Shown in pieces: positions 16,853 to 25,316 of a stretch of 64,000 nt of DNA. Every line of letters begins with the position of its first letter. Position 1 is the first letter of the stretch. Below the pieces are notes generated by a model. It had not been told where the DNA came from. It did not search any database and saw only the letters and a program-made list of their open reading frames with translations. The position numbers and the translations under genes are program-made. The DNA is from Ignavibacteriota bacterium (lineage in GTDB: Bacteria; Bacteroidota; Ignavibacteria; Ignavibacteriales; Melioribacteraceae): positions 62,001-126,000 of the forward strand of contig JABFGH010000009.1 in NCBI GenBank assembly GCA_013112585.1, given 5' to 3'.

Positions 16853-17587
16853 ATGAAGCAATACGAACAAGTAATTAATGTAATGGATGAAAACGGCGGC
16901 TTTGCTACTCTTGGCTATCTAAATGAAAATGTTGATGTTTCAAATTGGAAGACAAAGACCCCATTTGCCAGCATTAGAAGAATTGTTCAAGATGAACGAT
17001 TTTTTTTCAAAATAAAACCCGGTTTATGGGCGTTAAAAAATTACAGTGATTTACCAAAAAACATCTTAAGATTAGTTGAAGAAGAAAAATATGATTTAGA
17101 CAAAGACAAAAAATATACCCACTATTATTATCAAGGTATAATTGCTGAGATAGGTAAAATAAACCAGCACCAAGTTTATATTCCTGCACAAGATAAAAAC
17201 AAACCGTATTTAAACGGAAAACTGCAGGATGTAATAAGTATCAGCTCTATACCTCAATTTACTTATCAATCAATTTTAAAAAGCATTAAAAGCATAGATG
17301 TAATTTGGATGAATAGCCGAAATTTTCCCAACTCAGTTTTTGAAGTTGAACATAGTACAAAATTTAAAAACTCACTTTGTAAGTATCATGAACTAATTGA
17401 TTTTAAAACGAATATGATAATAGTTGCAGATGAAAGAAAGCGGAGAGAATTCGATTCCGTAATAAGTCTTCAAGCATTTTCAAAATTAAAAAGCAGAGTA
17501 ATTTTTTGTAACTATAAAAGTTTAGATGACTATCATTTAAACCCCTATAAGTATAGTAACTTCAACAATTTCCTTGGGAGAAATTAA
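16853..17587 (+). CDS. putative restriction-endonuclease-like protein with winged helix
   Basis: Two parts can be seen in 244 residues. Residues 1-65 (SIRRIVQDERFFFKIKPGLWALK) look like a HARE-HTH/winged-helix DNA-binding domain. Residues 90-240 have a PD-(D/E)XK-like order: the lone glutamate helix QGIIAEIGKIN, then SIDVIWMN, then FEVEHSTKF (E-x-E), then a strand MIIVADE. The EVEHST motif is one I associate with uncharacterised nucleases near restriction or defence genes. The next gene starts two bases after its stop. Function is inferred; it could also bind DNA without cutting. Confidence 0.55.
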   Translation: MKQYEQVINVMDENGGFATLGYLNENVDVSNWKTKTPFASIRRIVQDERFFFKIKPGLWALKNYSDLPKNILRLVEEEKYDLDKDKKYTHYYYQGIIAEIGKINQHQVYIPAQDKNKPYLNGKLQDVISISSIPQFTYQSILKSIKSIDVIWMNSRNFPNSVFEVEHSTKFKNSLCKYHELIDFKTNMIIVADERKRREFDSVISLQAFSKLKSRVIFCNYKSLDDYHLNPYKYSNFNNFLGRN

Positions 17588-17588
17588 G

Positions 17589-17861
17589 ATGAATAATCTT
17601 AAGACATTTATTTTTTTGACCGAAGAAGGATATACAGATGCGCCGAATTATGAACTTAACAATACAGCTATTGAAAACTTGCAGGTGATTGGCTGGTCAA
17701 AAGGAAAAAACTCTGATGAGGCTTTTAAAATTTTAATTGAAGAAAATAATTATTTATTAACAACGGAATTTGATAAAATTTTTTCATTACAGTTAAGAAA
17801 CGGAATTGAAGAACGGGAATATTATTATTTAAGCGAACAAGGTTCAGAGTTTATTAACTGA
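17589..17861 (+). CDS. small protein coupled to the putative nuclease
   Basis: Ninety residues starting MNNLKTFIFLTEEGYTD and containing ENLQVIGWSKGKNSDEAF and LIEENNYLL. I recall similar small proteins next to restriction-type systems but cannot name a family. The ATG at 17589 has a GGGAG ribosome binding site at 17576-17580, inside the end of the nuclease gene, and is better than the TTG at 17574. The two-base gap to the nuclease stop implies translational coupling, so it may be a regulator, partner or immunity factor. Confidence 0.55.
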   Translation: MNNLKTFIFLTEEGYTDAPNYELNNTAIENLQVIGWSKGKNSDEAFKILIEENNYLLTTEFDKIFSLQLRNGIEEREYYYLSEQGSEFIN

Positions 17862-17953
17862 AAACTCTTAAATAATTATCCAGCACTTTGGTTTGATTTT
17901 CATACCGTATAAGACTAATTTTACAGTTCAATTTTTTAGAAAAGGATATAAGA

Positions 17954-18367
17954 ATGACGAATGCTCAAAAATGGGTAGCAGTTTTTTTAGGATTATTTGT
18001 AGTACTATTTATTATAGGTAAAGCAACAAAAGAAGAAGAAAGTTTCGGCGATTCAGATTATTACGGCAGCACCGAAGGAGCTGCTGAGGTTAGCGGTCTT
18101 GAATTAATTGAATCTGTTGGATGTATTAGATGCCATGGCATTGACCTGCAAGGAACGGCATTGGCACCCGGGTTATACGAGGCAAAAAATCACTGGAGCC
18201 GAAAAGACTTAATAAATTATTTAAGAAATCCCTCCGCCTACGATGGCGATGAAAGATTTGATAAATATCGTGATAAATACTCCGGTTCAATAATGCCCTC
18301 CTACGGCAACCGAGATGTAAAAGAATTAGGCAAGATTGCCGACTACTTACTTTCTTTAGATAAATAA
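17954..18367 (+). CDS. membrane-anchored mono-haem cytochrome c
   Basis: Electron carrier of 137 residues. An uncleaved N-terminal anchor (WVAVFLGLFVVLFIIG) is followed by an acidic linker and a class I cytochrome c domain, with haem motif CIRCH near residue 56 and the distal methionine in IMPSYG near 117. The domain ends with the usual C-terminal helix IADYLLSL. No oxidase or reductase partner is encoded nearby. GGATAT just before the start is a plausible binding site. Confidence 0.85.
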   Translation: MTNAQKWVAVFLGLFVVLFIIGKATKEEESFGDSDYYGSTEGAAEVSGLELIESVGCIRCHGIDLQGTALAPGLYEAKNHWSRKDLINYLRNPSAYDGDERFDKYRDKYSGSIMPSYGNRDVKELGKIADYLLSLDK

Positions 18368-18870
18368 TCTAACCGTAGTTTGAATTGTCCGCCGAATTTT
18401 GTTCTACTCAAACCTTCGAGGTTTCTAAAACCTCGAAGGTTTTTAAGTCTCATCTTTCTTTTTCGGTTCATTAAAATTAATCCGGTTACTGAGTAACCCA
18501 GCATCCAGCCTGCCCGCCTGTGTTGTTGGCGGGAAGCAAGCATCCAGAATCCAGCAACCAGGACGGTTGTTTCGATACATACCGCCAAACTGCGGCGGCA
18601 AACTCAACCACCTTTGATGCTCGTTATGAATAAAATCATGACTATATTTGGCACCACCGAAATCTCAATCTGCTTTTCTTTTTACTTTTTCCTTTTTAAT
18701 TTTTCCTTTTCACCTTTCACCTTTCACCTTACACCTTACACCTCTCACGCCCAAGGAGGCTGAGTTGTTCTTTAGTATCGAAGCCGGTGCAGTATTGAAA
18801 AAGCCTTTCACGTAAAGCCGCAGAGAAAAAACCAGAGTCTAGCAGCCAGAATCCAGTAACCAGTATCCAG
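18368..18870. repeat. gene-free region made of stacked repeats
   Basis: Contains a perfect palindrome (18410-18424 and 18428-18442, arms AAACCTTCGAGGTTT, loop CTA), a degenerate CATCCAG array split by a 32-bp GC-rich palindrome (18509-18540), exact TCACCTT heptamers at 18710-18748, and NCCAGNN heptamers at 18831-18872 running into the stop codon of the class I aldolase. No gene is supported. Confidence 0.75.
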
Positions 18871-19917
18871 CTATGCTACAGTAACATCCTTACACAAATA
18901 AACATCTTGAATCACATTCAATAATTTTATTCCATCCTTCATAGGTCTTTGAAAAGCTTTTCTGCCGGAGATTAGTCCCATACCGCCGGCTCGTTTATTA
19001 ATTACTGCGGTTTTACAAGCATCGGCAAAGTCGTTATCTCCCGAAGCCCCGCCGCTATTGATCAATCCGGCTCTTCCCAAATAATTATTAATTACCTGGT
19101 AGCGGGTTAAATCAATCGGGTTATCAGTTGTTAATTCATCATAAACTTTTTTATGTGTTTTACCGAACTTGATAGCGTTGAATCCGCCATTATTTGTGGG
19201 AAGTTTCTGCTTAATAATATCGGCTTCAATTGTAACGCCAAGGTGATTTGCCTGTCCGGTTAAATCTGCAGCAGTGTGATAATCTTTATCCTTCTTAAAT
19301 TCAGGGTTGCGGAGGTAGCACCACAAAATAGTTGCAAGTCCCAGCTCGTGTGCATACTGGAATGCTTCGCTTACTTCAATAATTTGTCTGCTGCTTTCTT
19401 CCGACCCGAAATAAATAGTTGCTCCAACTGCAGCGGCGCCCATGTCAAAAGCCTGATCAACACTGGCAAACATTATTTGATCAAATTTGTTAGGGTAAGT
19501 TAAAAGCTCATTATGATTCAGCTTTACTATAAAAGGAATTTTAGGGGCATACTTTCTTGCCGTCATACCAAGCACGCCAAGTGTAGAAGCCACAGCATTA
19601 CACCCGCCCTCAATTGCAAGTTTAACAATGTTTTCCGGATCAAAATAAATTGGATTGGGAGCAAAAGATGCGCCCGCGGAATGTTCTATTCCCTGATCAA
19701 CAGGGAGGATTGATACATGTCCGGTTCCGGCAAGTCTGCCTGTTTGAAAAATCCATTCAAGATTTTTAAGCACATTTACACTCCTATCGGTTTGGGCAAA
19801 AACCCTATCAACAAAATCAGGTCCGGGCAAGCTTAATTGCTCTTTCGGAAAAACTGCTTTGTAGGTTAAAATGTTATTAGCTTCATTACCAAGATACTCT
19901 CTTATTTTTTCAATCAT
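18871..19917 (-). CDS. fbaB: class I fructose-bisphosphate aldolase (DhnA/FbaB type)
   Basis: Schiff-base aldolase of the archaeal/DhnA type, 348 residues. It shows [17 protein letters not shown] at the start of the barrel, FIVKLNHNE, the lysine-bearing strand [10 protein letters not shown], and the phosphate-binding end NSGGASG and [12 protein letters not shown]. It interconverts fructose 1,6-bisphosphate with the triose phosphates in glycolysis or gluconeogenesis. A class II enzyme for the same reaction is encoded 430 bases upstream on the same strand. The TAG stop abuts a heptamer array. Confidence 0.94.
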   Translation of the reverse strand: MIEKIREYLGNEANNILTYKAVFPKEQLSLPGPDFVDRVFAQTDRSVNVLKNLEWIFQTGRLAGTGHVSILPVDQGIEHSAGASFAPNPIYFDPENIVKLAIEGGCNAVASTLGVLGMTARKYAPKIPFIVKLNHNELLTYPNKFDQIMFASVDQAFDMGAAAVGATIYFGSEESSRQIIEVSEAFQYAHELGLATILWCYLRNPEFKKDKDYHTAADLTGQANHLGVTIEADIIKQKLPTNNGGFNAIKFGKTHKKVYDELTTDNPIDLTRYQVINNYLGRAGLINSGGASGDNDFADACKTAVINKRAGGMGLISGRKAFQRPMKDGIKLLNVIQDVYLCKDVTVA

Positions 19918-20347
19918 TTTTGCCTCTCAACTTTAGTTAGTTTAAAAATTAATAGAATGTAGTAAATAGAAATGATAGAGTAAAATGGAAACTTGTTGCG
20001 TGTTAGCAAGTTACAGGTTGCAGGTTGGCAGGTTTCAGGTTAAAAGGCTTGAAGGTTAAAAGTTTATTGAATTGTTATACTTGTTTGGTTTTTATTTTCG
20101 ATTAACGATTTTCGTTCACACTACCGCGCTTCGATACGGCTCAGCCACTCAGCACTCGGATTGAGTTTAAACCTTTACATCTTGATATTTCCACTTCATC
20201 ATCATCTTAGTGTTCCAGCAGCTAGATACGGCTTGACACCCGCCAAATCAATAGCGGGCAAGCCTGCCTAACGACAGGCTCAATGCTCCGACTGAATTCT
20301 AAACTTCTACCCTTCTAAACTCCTCTACTTCTCAACGTTTCCACGTT
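19918..20347. repeat. gene-free region between the two aldolase genes
   Basis: Holds a CAGGTTG-like heptamer array (about 20008-20042), a TTCGATTAACG stretch (20095-20115), a segment with CGCTTCGATACGGCTCAG of a kind common in Bacteroidota intergenic DNA, a palindrome CCCGCC...GGCGGG-like at 20238-20279, and an octamer array (about 20290-20355) that contains the stop codon of the class II aldolase. Confidence 0.65.
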
Positions 20348-21379
20348 TTAACGTGATAAAGTAGTTCCTTCTCCGCGTAAATCTTTAACCGCTTGAATAA
20401 CTCTATCTTTCATTCCGGCTTCTGCTTTTTTCAAATATCCGCGGGGATCATACATTTTTTTGTTTCCAACATCGCCGTCAACTTTTAATACGCCGTCATA
20501 ATTTTTAAACATGTGTTCAACAATCGGTCTGCTGAAAGCATATTGTGTATCAGTATCAACATTCATTTTTATTACGCCGTAATCAAGAGTTTCACGAATT
20601 TCTTCTAACGAAGAACCGCTGCCGCCGTGGAAAACTAAATCGAACGAAGCAGCATCGCCATATTTTGCAACAACGGCATCTTGACCTTGCTTAAGTATGC
20701 CCGGCTTTAATTTAACATTACCCGGTTTATAAACCCCGTGCACATTACCGAAAGTTGCAGCGAACATATATCTTCCGCCTTCAACTTTGCTTAACTGCTC
20801 ATAAACATAGAGCATGTCTTCGGGAGTAGTGTAAAGTTTTTCAGCTGGAGCATCTTCATTACTTACGCCGTCTTCCTCTCCGCCTACAACACCTGCCTCG
20901 ACTTCTAAAATCATCCCCAGTTCTTTTAACTCTTTCATAAGCTCAACTGCTATTTTCATATTTTCTTCAATTGGTAAAGCGCTGCCGTCAAACATATGCG
21001 AGTTAAATAAAGGTTTCATTCCGGCATTAACTCGTTTTCTTGATTCTTCTATAAGAGGCTTTAAGAATGAATCAACTTTATTTGCCTGGCAATGATCTGT
21101 ATGCAGAGCAACGTTGATATCATATCTATCAGCAACAAGATGAATATGGTTGGCAATTGATATAGCACCAAGTGCGGCATCTTTTAAGGCAACGCCCGAT
21201 GCAAACTCGCCGCCTCCGGTAGATACTTGAATTATTCCATCTGATTTAGTTTCAGCAAATGCTTCTAAACATGCGTTGGCAGTAACTTCCGAGGTAACAT
21301 TAATTGCTGGATATGCAAATTTATTTTTCTTTGCGTTATCTAACATTTTACAATATTTTTCATAATCAACAACAGGCAT
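20348..21379 (-). CDS. fbaA: class II fructose-bisphosphate aldolase
   Basis: Zinc-dependent aldolase of 343 residues, E. coli FbaA-like. Key blocks are VALHTDHCQANK (zinc histidine and catalytic aspartate), SHMFDGSALPIEEN, EVEAGVVGGEEDG, the second zinc histidine in AATFGNVHGVYKPG, and the phosphate loop VFHGGSGSS followed by GVIKMNVDTDTQ. Same reaction as the class I enzyme downstream but an unrelated mechanism; the pair may serve opposite flux directions, as proposed in other bacteria. The last codon and TAA stop lie within an octamer repeat. Confidence 0.96.
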   Translation of the reverse strand: MPVVDYEKYCKMLDNAKKNKFAYPAINVTSEVTANACLEAFAETKSDGIIQVSTGGGEFASGVALKDAALGAISIANHIHLVADRYDINVALHTDHCQANKVDSFLKPLIEESRKRVNAGMKPLFNSHMFDGSALPIEENMKIAVELMKELKELGMILEVEAGVVGGEEDGVSNEDAPAEKLYTTPEDMLYVYEQLSKVEGGRYMFAATFGNVHGVYKPGNVKLKPGILKQGQDAVVAKYGDAASFDLVFHGGSGSSLEEIRETLDYGVIKMNVDTDTQYAFSRPIVEHMFKNYDGVLKVDGDVGNKKMYDPRGYLKKAEAGMKDRVIQAVKDLRGEGTTLSR

Positions 21380-21894
21380 ATAAATAATCTCCTAATTTAA
21401 ATTAACTGTATTCTTTAAAATTCAAGCAACAATAATAAGGCAAAATGGAAGTAATATCAATAAATAGACTTGACATATAAACGGGGATATTTTACATTAA
21501 ATCAAGCAAGTTTTCAAAAAACATCGTGGCATATTCGGTTGATAGAAATGATTTTTTGTTTAATTAGCGCACTCTACAGAATTTTTGTGTTTGAATATAA
21601 AATAACACAAATATTAGGCACATACACAAATTATTATTTTCATTAACTGACACCCAATTGTCTTGGTGTGTGAACTTTAGCGAATCTGCAAATATTTTTA
21701 ACATGGGTGGCTTATTTGAAAAATTGTACAATAAGTAGATGATCAATTCCAAAACAATTCAAAATATTAAAGACTGAGCAAGGATGGTTTAATCATCGGA
21801 GCTTATTATAAAAGGATCTTTAACGAGTATCGAAACCATCGCCATGCTCAATTTTAACTACCAAGTTTGTTTCCTGAATTACAACTGAATAACC
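21380..21894. other. gene-free region with an imperfect hairpin
   Basis: No supported gene in 515 bases. At 21776-21849 there is an imperfect inverted repeat: GAGCA pairs with TGCTC and GATGGTTT with AAACCATC across a 42-base loop, ending 45 bases before the DinB-type gene, so it may be part of its leader. A TTGACA at 21469 with TACATT 17 bases on could be a promoter but leads to no clear gene. Confidence 0.4.
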
Positions 21895-22443
21895 ATGAAA
21901 GAATTTAATCAGAATACAGAAAACTTTTTGAAACAGTATAAAGATTTACATTCTTGGGCTGATAGATTAAAGATTAATTTAACTGAAGAAAAATTTAATC
22001 ATAAACCAGCGAGCGGCGGATGGTCTGTTGGGGAATGCATTGAGCATTTAAACCAAGTTGCTGAAATGTATTTGCCTCAAATTAAGGATGCCATTACTAA
22101 AGCCGAGAAGAAAGAACTATTCTCAAATAAGGAGTTCAAACCAAGATTCATACAGAAAAAAATGATAGACTCGCTCGAGCCGCCTTATAAAATGAAAATG
22201 AAAACATTTAAATCAATGAAGCCCTCTAGCAGCTTAAGCATGGAAGAAGTTTTGGGAAGGTTTAATAAATTGAACAATGATTTTATCGGATTGATTGAAG
22301 AATCGGATAAGCTAGATTACGGCAGCGTAGTTGTTACCTCACCTGTATCATCATTAATAAAATTTAAACTTGGAGAAGCATATTTGTTTCTCGCAGTTCA
22401 TACCCGCCGTCATCTTTGGCAGGCAGAGCAAGTACTTAAATGA
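21895..22443 (+). CDS. DinB superfamily protein
   Basis: A 182-residue four-helix DinB-like protein, probably a metal-dependent thiol S-transferase or hydrolase (DinB_2 type). It shows the usual tryptophan/histidine pattern: the GGWSVGECIEHLNQ helix with one metal histidine, and HTRRHLWQAEQVL at the C-terminus with two more. The substrate is unknown; members often act on bacillithiol- or other thiol-related compounds. It appears to be a lone gene. A perfect 34-base palindrome starts 14 bases after its stop. Confidence 0.82.
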   Translation: MKEFNQNTENFLKQYKDLHSWADRLKINLTEEKFNHKPASGGWSVGECIEHLNQVAEMYLPQIKDAITKAEKKELFSNKEFKPRFIQKKMIDSLEPPYKMKMKTFKSMKPSSSLSMEEVLGRFNKLNNDFIGLIEESDKLDYGSVVVTSPVSSLIKFKLGEAYLFLAVHTRRHLWQAEQVLK

Positions 22444-22456
22444 TAAACAGACAACA

Positions 22457-22490
22457 AAACCTTCAAGGTTTTTAAAAACCTTGAAGGTTT
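22457..22490. repeat. perfect 34-base palindrome
   Basis: Two 17-base arms (AAACCTTCAAGGTTTTT and its complement) with no loop; related to the palindrome at 18410. It could act as a terminator for the DinB-type gene, but the sequence is a recurring repeat type in this group. Confidence 0.7.
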
Positions 22491-22500
22491 CTGACGCAAC

Positions 22501-22610
22501 ATAAATGACAACCAAGGACGTTTCTTCTTTATAACAATAAATGACTATCGAGTAACAACAGAATAACAATTTAATTACCATCGAATTCCCACCGAATAAC
22601 TCTTAAAATA
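22501..22610 (-). repeat. 11-bp-period degenerate array
   Basis: On the minus strand this region reads as successive 11-base units of the form TTATTCGGTGG or TTATTCTGTTG, the same family as at 61575-61640 and 62895-63020 but inverted. Confidence 0.55.
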
Positions 22611-22679
22611 ATCTAATTAGATAAACACCAATTTTATTGTTAATTTTACTTCCCAGTAATTAAGCCACAATTATTTCAA

Positions 22680-24764
22680 TTGGAGATTCTTTTGCAGCAA
22701 AACATTTTCAAGAATATTTATGCTTCACTTTCCAAAAGAACAAATCTTGTAATTGAGCGGGCAAAATTAACCGAGCATACATTTATGATAATTGTTGCAA
22801 TTATCATCGGCATACTCGCCGGGTTTGCTGCTATCGGAATTCGTTTTTTAATTGAAGAAATATCGAGCATATCATTTGCCGGCGATGGCAACTTACTTGA
22901 AAATATAATTGCCTCCCCCTGGTATATAATAGTTCTTGCCCCAATTATCGGCGGATTAATTGTGGGTCCACTTATTTACTTTTTTGCGCCTGAAGCAAAA
23001 GGACATGGTGTCCCCGAAGTAATGCAGGCAATACTTTTGCGGGGTGGAAATATTCGTCCGCGTGTAGCAATTGTAAAAGCTTTGGCTTCCGCAATTACAA
23101 TCGGCACCGGCGGTTCAGTTGGTCGCGAGGGACCAATAATTCAAATCGGTTCAAGTCTCGGCTCAACAGTGGGGCAGTTTTTTAGAATTCCATCCAAGCG
23201 GTTAAAAACTTTAGTTGGCTGCGGCGCTGCTGCAGGAATAGCGGCTGCATTTAATGCCCCAATTGCCGGTGCGTTATTCGCAGTAGAAATTATTTTAATG
23301 GATTTTGCCGTAGCTCAATTTTCGCCGATAGTAATATCATCGGTAATGGCAACGGTTATCTCTCATAGCTTCGAAGGGAATTTTGCTGCTTTTAGAGTAC
23401 CTGCATACGAACTTGTATCTCCCTACGAAATCAGTTTTTACTTTTTACTTGGCGCGCTTGCCGGGATTGTTTCATATTTATTTATAAAGGTTCTATACTT
23501 TTCCGAAGAATTCTTTGACGAAAAATTAAAGTTTCCCGAATACCTTCGCCCAATAATCGGCGGTTTGGGAATTGGATTAATTGCATTAGTCTTCCCCCAA
23601 GTAATGGGTGTCGGTTATGATTCAATAAACCTTGCCCTTCATGGTGATATGCTTTGGTATCTTGCTTTCGGATTAATATTTTTGAAAATATTTGCAACTT
23701 CATTAACATTAGGTTCAGGCGGCTCAGGCGGAATTTTTGCACCTTCACTTTTTATGGGAGCTATGGTTGGGGCATTTTTCGGATACGTTGTTAATATAGT
23801 TTTTCCTGAAATTACTGCCGGTCCCGGTGCTTACGCTTTAGTTGCAATGGGAGGAATGGTAGCCGGCACAACTCGCGCACCGATTACAGCAATAATTATT
23901 GTATTTGAATTAACTAAAGAGTATGAAATTATTCTTCCTTTAATGATCACCTGTATTATAAGTATGATAATATCATCAAGGTTATCGCGCGAATCGATTT
24001 ATACACTTAAGCTTTTACTTAGGAACATCAGTATTAAAGAGGGCGCAGAAATTAATGTGATGGAATCAATTTATACAAAAGAAGTTTACACCGATGATTA
24101 TACTGCAATCAATTTGAGAGATAATTTTAGTCAAGTTGTTAATGAAATGGTTGGGGGCAGGGGAAGTGTTTTTCCCGTAGTTAATGACAGCGGAAGAATT
24201 AGCGGAGTGATTACAACTAACAGTATTAAAGATTATTTATTTGAGAGAGATTCCCTTTCCAGTTTACTAATTGCAAATGATATTTTGATAACTGAATTTG
24301 AAACTGTAACGCCGGATGATAACTGCCAGGCTGCTCTGGATAAAATGCGTAAGTATGACTTTGATGGAATTCCGGTTGTTGATGCACGCAGCCCTAAAGT
24401 TTTACTTGGTATGATATGGTTAAAAGATATTCAGCATGCATACCAGCGCGAAATTGAAAGACGTGATATAACATCGAGCTTAGCGAGCAGTATAAGCATG
24501 AAGGAAGATGAACAGCACGTTCACTTTATTGAAGGATACTCGATTGCTGAAATTAAACCACCGGCATCTTTTACAAATAAGTCTATAAAAGAATTAAATA
24601 TAAGAGCAAAATTCGGTGTCGATGTACTCTCCGTAAAAACAAAGGAGAAAAGGGGAGAGAAGATTAAAGCTATTCCGAGTCCGGATTACATCATTACAGA
24701 AAATGATACGCTGGTTGTAGCAGGAGAAATTCGAAGCATTAATTTACTTAAACATATTGATTGA
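22680..24764 (+). CDS. CLC-type chloride channel/transporter with CBS and TrkA-C domains
   Basis: Anion channel or H+/Cl- exchanger of 694 residues. The membrane part (residues 35-440) has the CLC signatures GHGVPEV, GSVGREGP with the gating glutamate, and GSGGSGGIFAP. Two CBS domains follow (about 465-590), then a TrkA-C/RCK-C domain (about 610-694) ending with the typical ENDTLVVAGE, so it is probably ligand-regulated. The serine of the usual GSGIPE loop is histidine, and the internal proton glutamate position appears to be isoleucine (LFAVEII), which would favour channel behaviour; this rests on my by-eye alignment. The start is a TTG; no ATG precedes the conserved region. Confidence 0.92.
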   Translation: MEILLQQNIFKNIYASLSKRTNLVIERAKLTEHTFMIIVAIIIGILAGFAAIGIRFLIEEISSISFAGDGNLLENIIASPWYIIVLAPIIGGLIVGPLIYFFAPEAKGHGVPEVMQAILLRGGNIRPRVAIVKALASAITIGTGGSVGREGPIIQIGSSLGSTVGQFFRIPSKRLKTLVGCGAAAGIAAAFNAPIAGALFAVEIILMDFAVAQFSPIVISSVMATVISHSFEGNFAAFRVPAYELVSPYEISFYFLLGALAGIVSYLFIKVLYFSEEFFDEKLKFPEYLRPIIGGLGIGLIALVFPQVMGVGYDSINLALHGDMLWYLAFGLIFLKIFATSLTLGSGGSGGIFAPSLFMGAMVGAFFGYVVNIVFPEITAGPGAYALVAMGGMVAGTTRAPITAIIIVFELTKEYEIILPLMITCIISMIISSRLSRESIYTLKLLLRNISIKEGAEINVMESIYTKEVYTDDYTAINLRDNFSQVVNEMVGGRGSVFPVVNDSGRISGVITTNSIKDYLFERDSLSSLLIANDILITEFETVTPDDNCQAALDKMRKYDFDGIPVVDARSPKVLLGMIWLKDIQHAYQREIERRDITSSLASSISMKEDEQHVHFIEGYSIAEIKPPASFTNKSIKELNIRAKFGVDVLSVKTKEKRGEKIKAIPSPDYIITENDTLVVAGEIRSINLLKHID

Positions 24765-24926
24765 ATTTAAGCAGCTTATTTTTGTAGTGATCGCATTTCT
24801 ATTCAAAAGATATTAATATTTATTTTTCCTTACGAATGAATTCATAAATCATATTTATAAATATTAATATTTCAAATTGTTCCTCACGCAGATTAAATTT
24901 TAGTTTAGTAAATATTACTATATCAA

Positions 24927-25182
24927 TTAAACCCGAATTATGCATTAGAAATAATTTATAAAGCTAAATAAAAATTGTCCTTGTAATTGCACCGTCATTC
25001 CTGCCCGTCCGGCAGGCGGGTATGACGGTGATTGATTTTAAAATTATTTAAGGGGCTTTAGCCTGCCTATGCCGGTAGGCAGGCCCAAAACCATTTGGGT
25101 TAAAACCCAATATTTATGTTTGCTCAATATTCACGGCGCTAAAGCACCGTGTTATTATCTCTTTTGCATAATTCGGGTTAAA
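24927..25182. mobile_element. MITE-like element, copy 2
   Basis: A 256-bp element with 18-bp terminal inverted repeats: TTAAACCCGAATTATGCA on the left and TGCATAATTCGGGTTAAA on the right (one swap). It shares its full internal order with the copy at 11701, but lacks one internal palindrome (about 22 bp, CCCGCCTGCCGGACGGGCAGG at 11906 in copy 1). It lies between the CLC gene and the terminator of the T9SS gene; the rest of 24765-24926 is AT-rich and empty. Confidence 0.8.
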
Positions 25183-25220
25183 TAAAAAAAGCCGCCACTC
25201 AAATAAATGAATGACGGCTT
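25183..25220 (-). terminator. rho-independent terminator of the T9SS gene at 25314
   Basis: On the minus strand 13-bp arms (AAGCCGTCATTCA and TGAGTGGCGGCTT, two G-U pairs) are followed by TTTTTTTATTT. The MITE-like element ends directly next to it. Confidence 0.85.
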
Positions 25221-25254
25221 GAAATTGGTCAGTATTAAGTTTTATCTTTTATAC

Positions 25255-25316
25255 TAACTCCTAACTCCTAACTCCTAACTCCCGCCCAACAAAATGGCAG
25301 GCAAGCCTAACTCCTA
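25255..25316 (-). repeat. GGAGTTA heptamer array with an inserted palindrome
   Basis: Four exact TAACTCC units (25255-25282, plus-strand reading), then a 25-bp insert with GCCCAAC...GGCAGGC, then a further unit (25308-25314). The TAG stop of the T9SS gene is formed by the unit nearest to it. Same repeat as at 4315. Confidence 0.8.

Noticed and set aside
18343-18588. 81-codon minus-strand frame beside the cytochrome gene
   Set aside because: Runs through the AAACCTTCGAGG palindrome and CATCCAG array and overlaps the cytochrome c 3' end; no supporting feature.
21469-21497. TTGACA with TACATT 17 bases on, a sigma-70-like promoter
   Set aside because: No gene follows for about 400 bases, and the group mostly uses different promoter elements; kept only as a remark on the gap.
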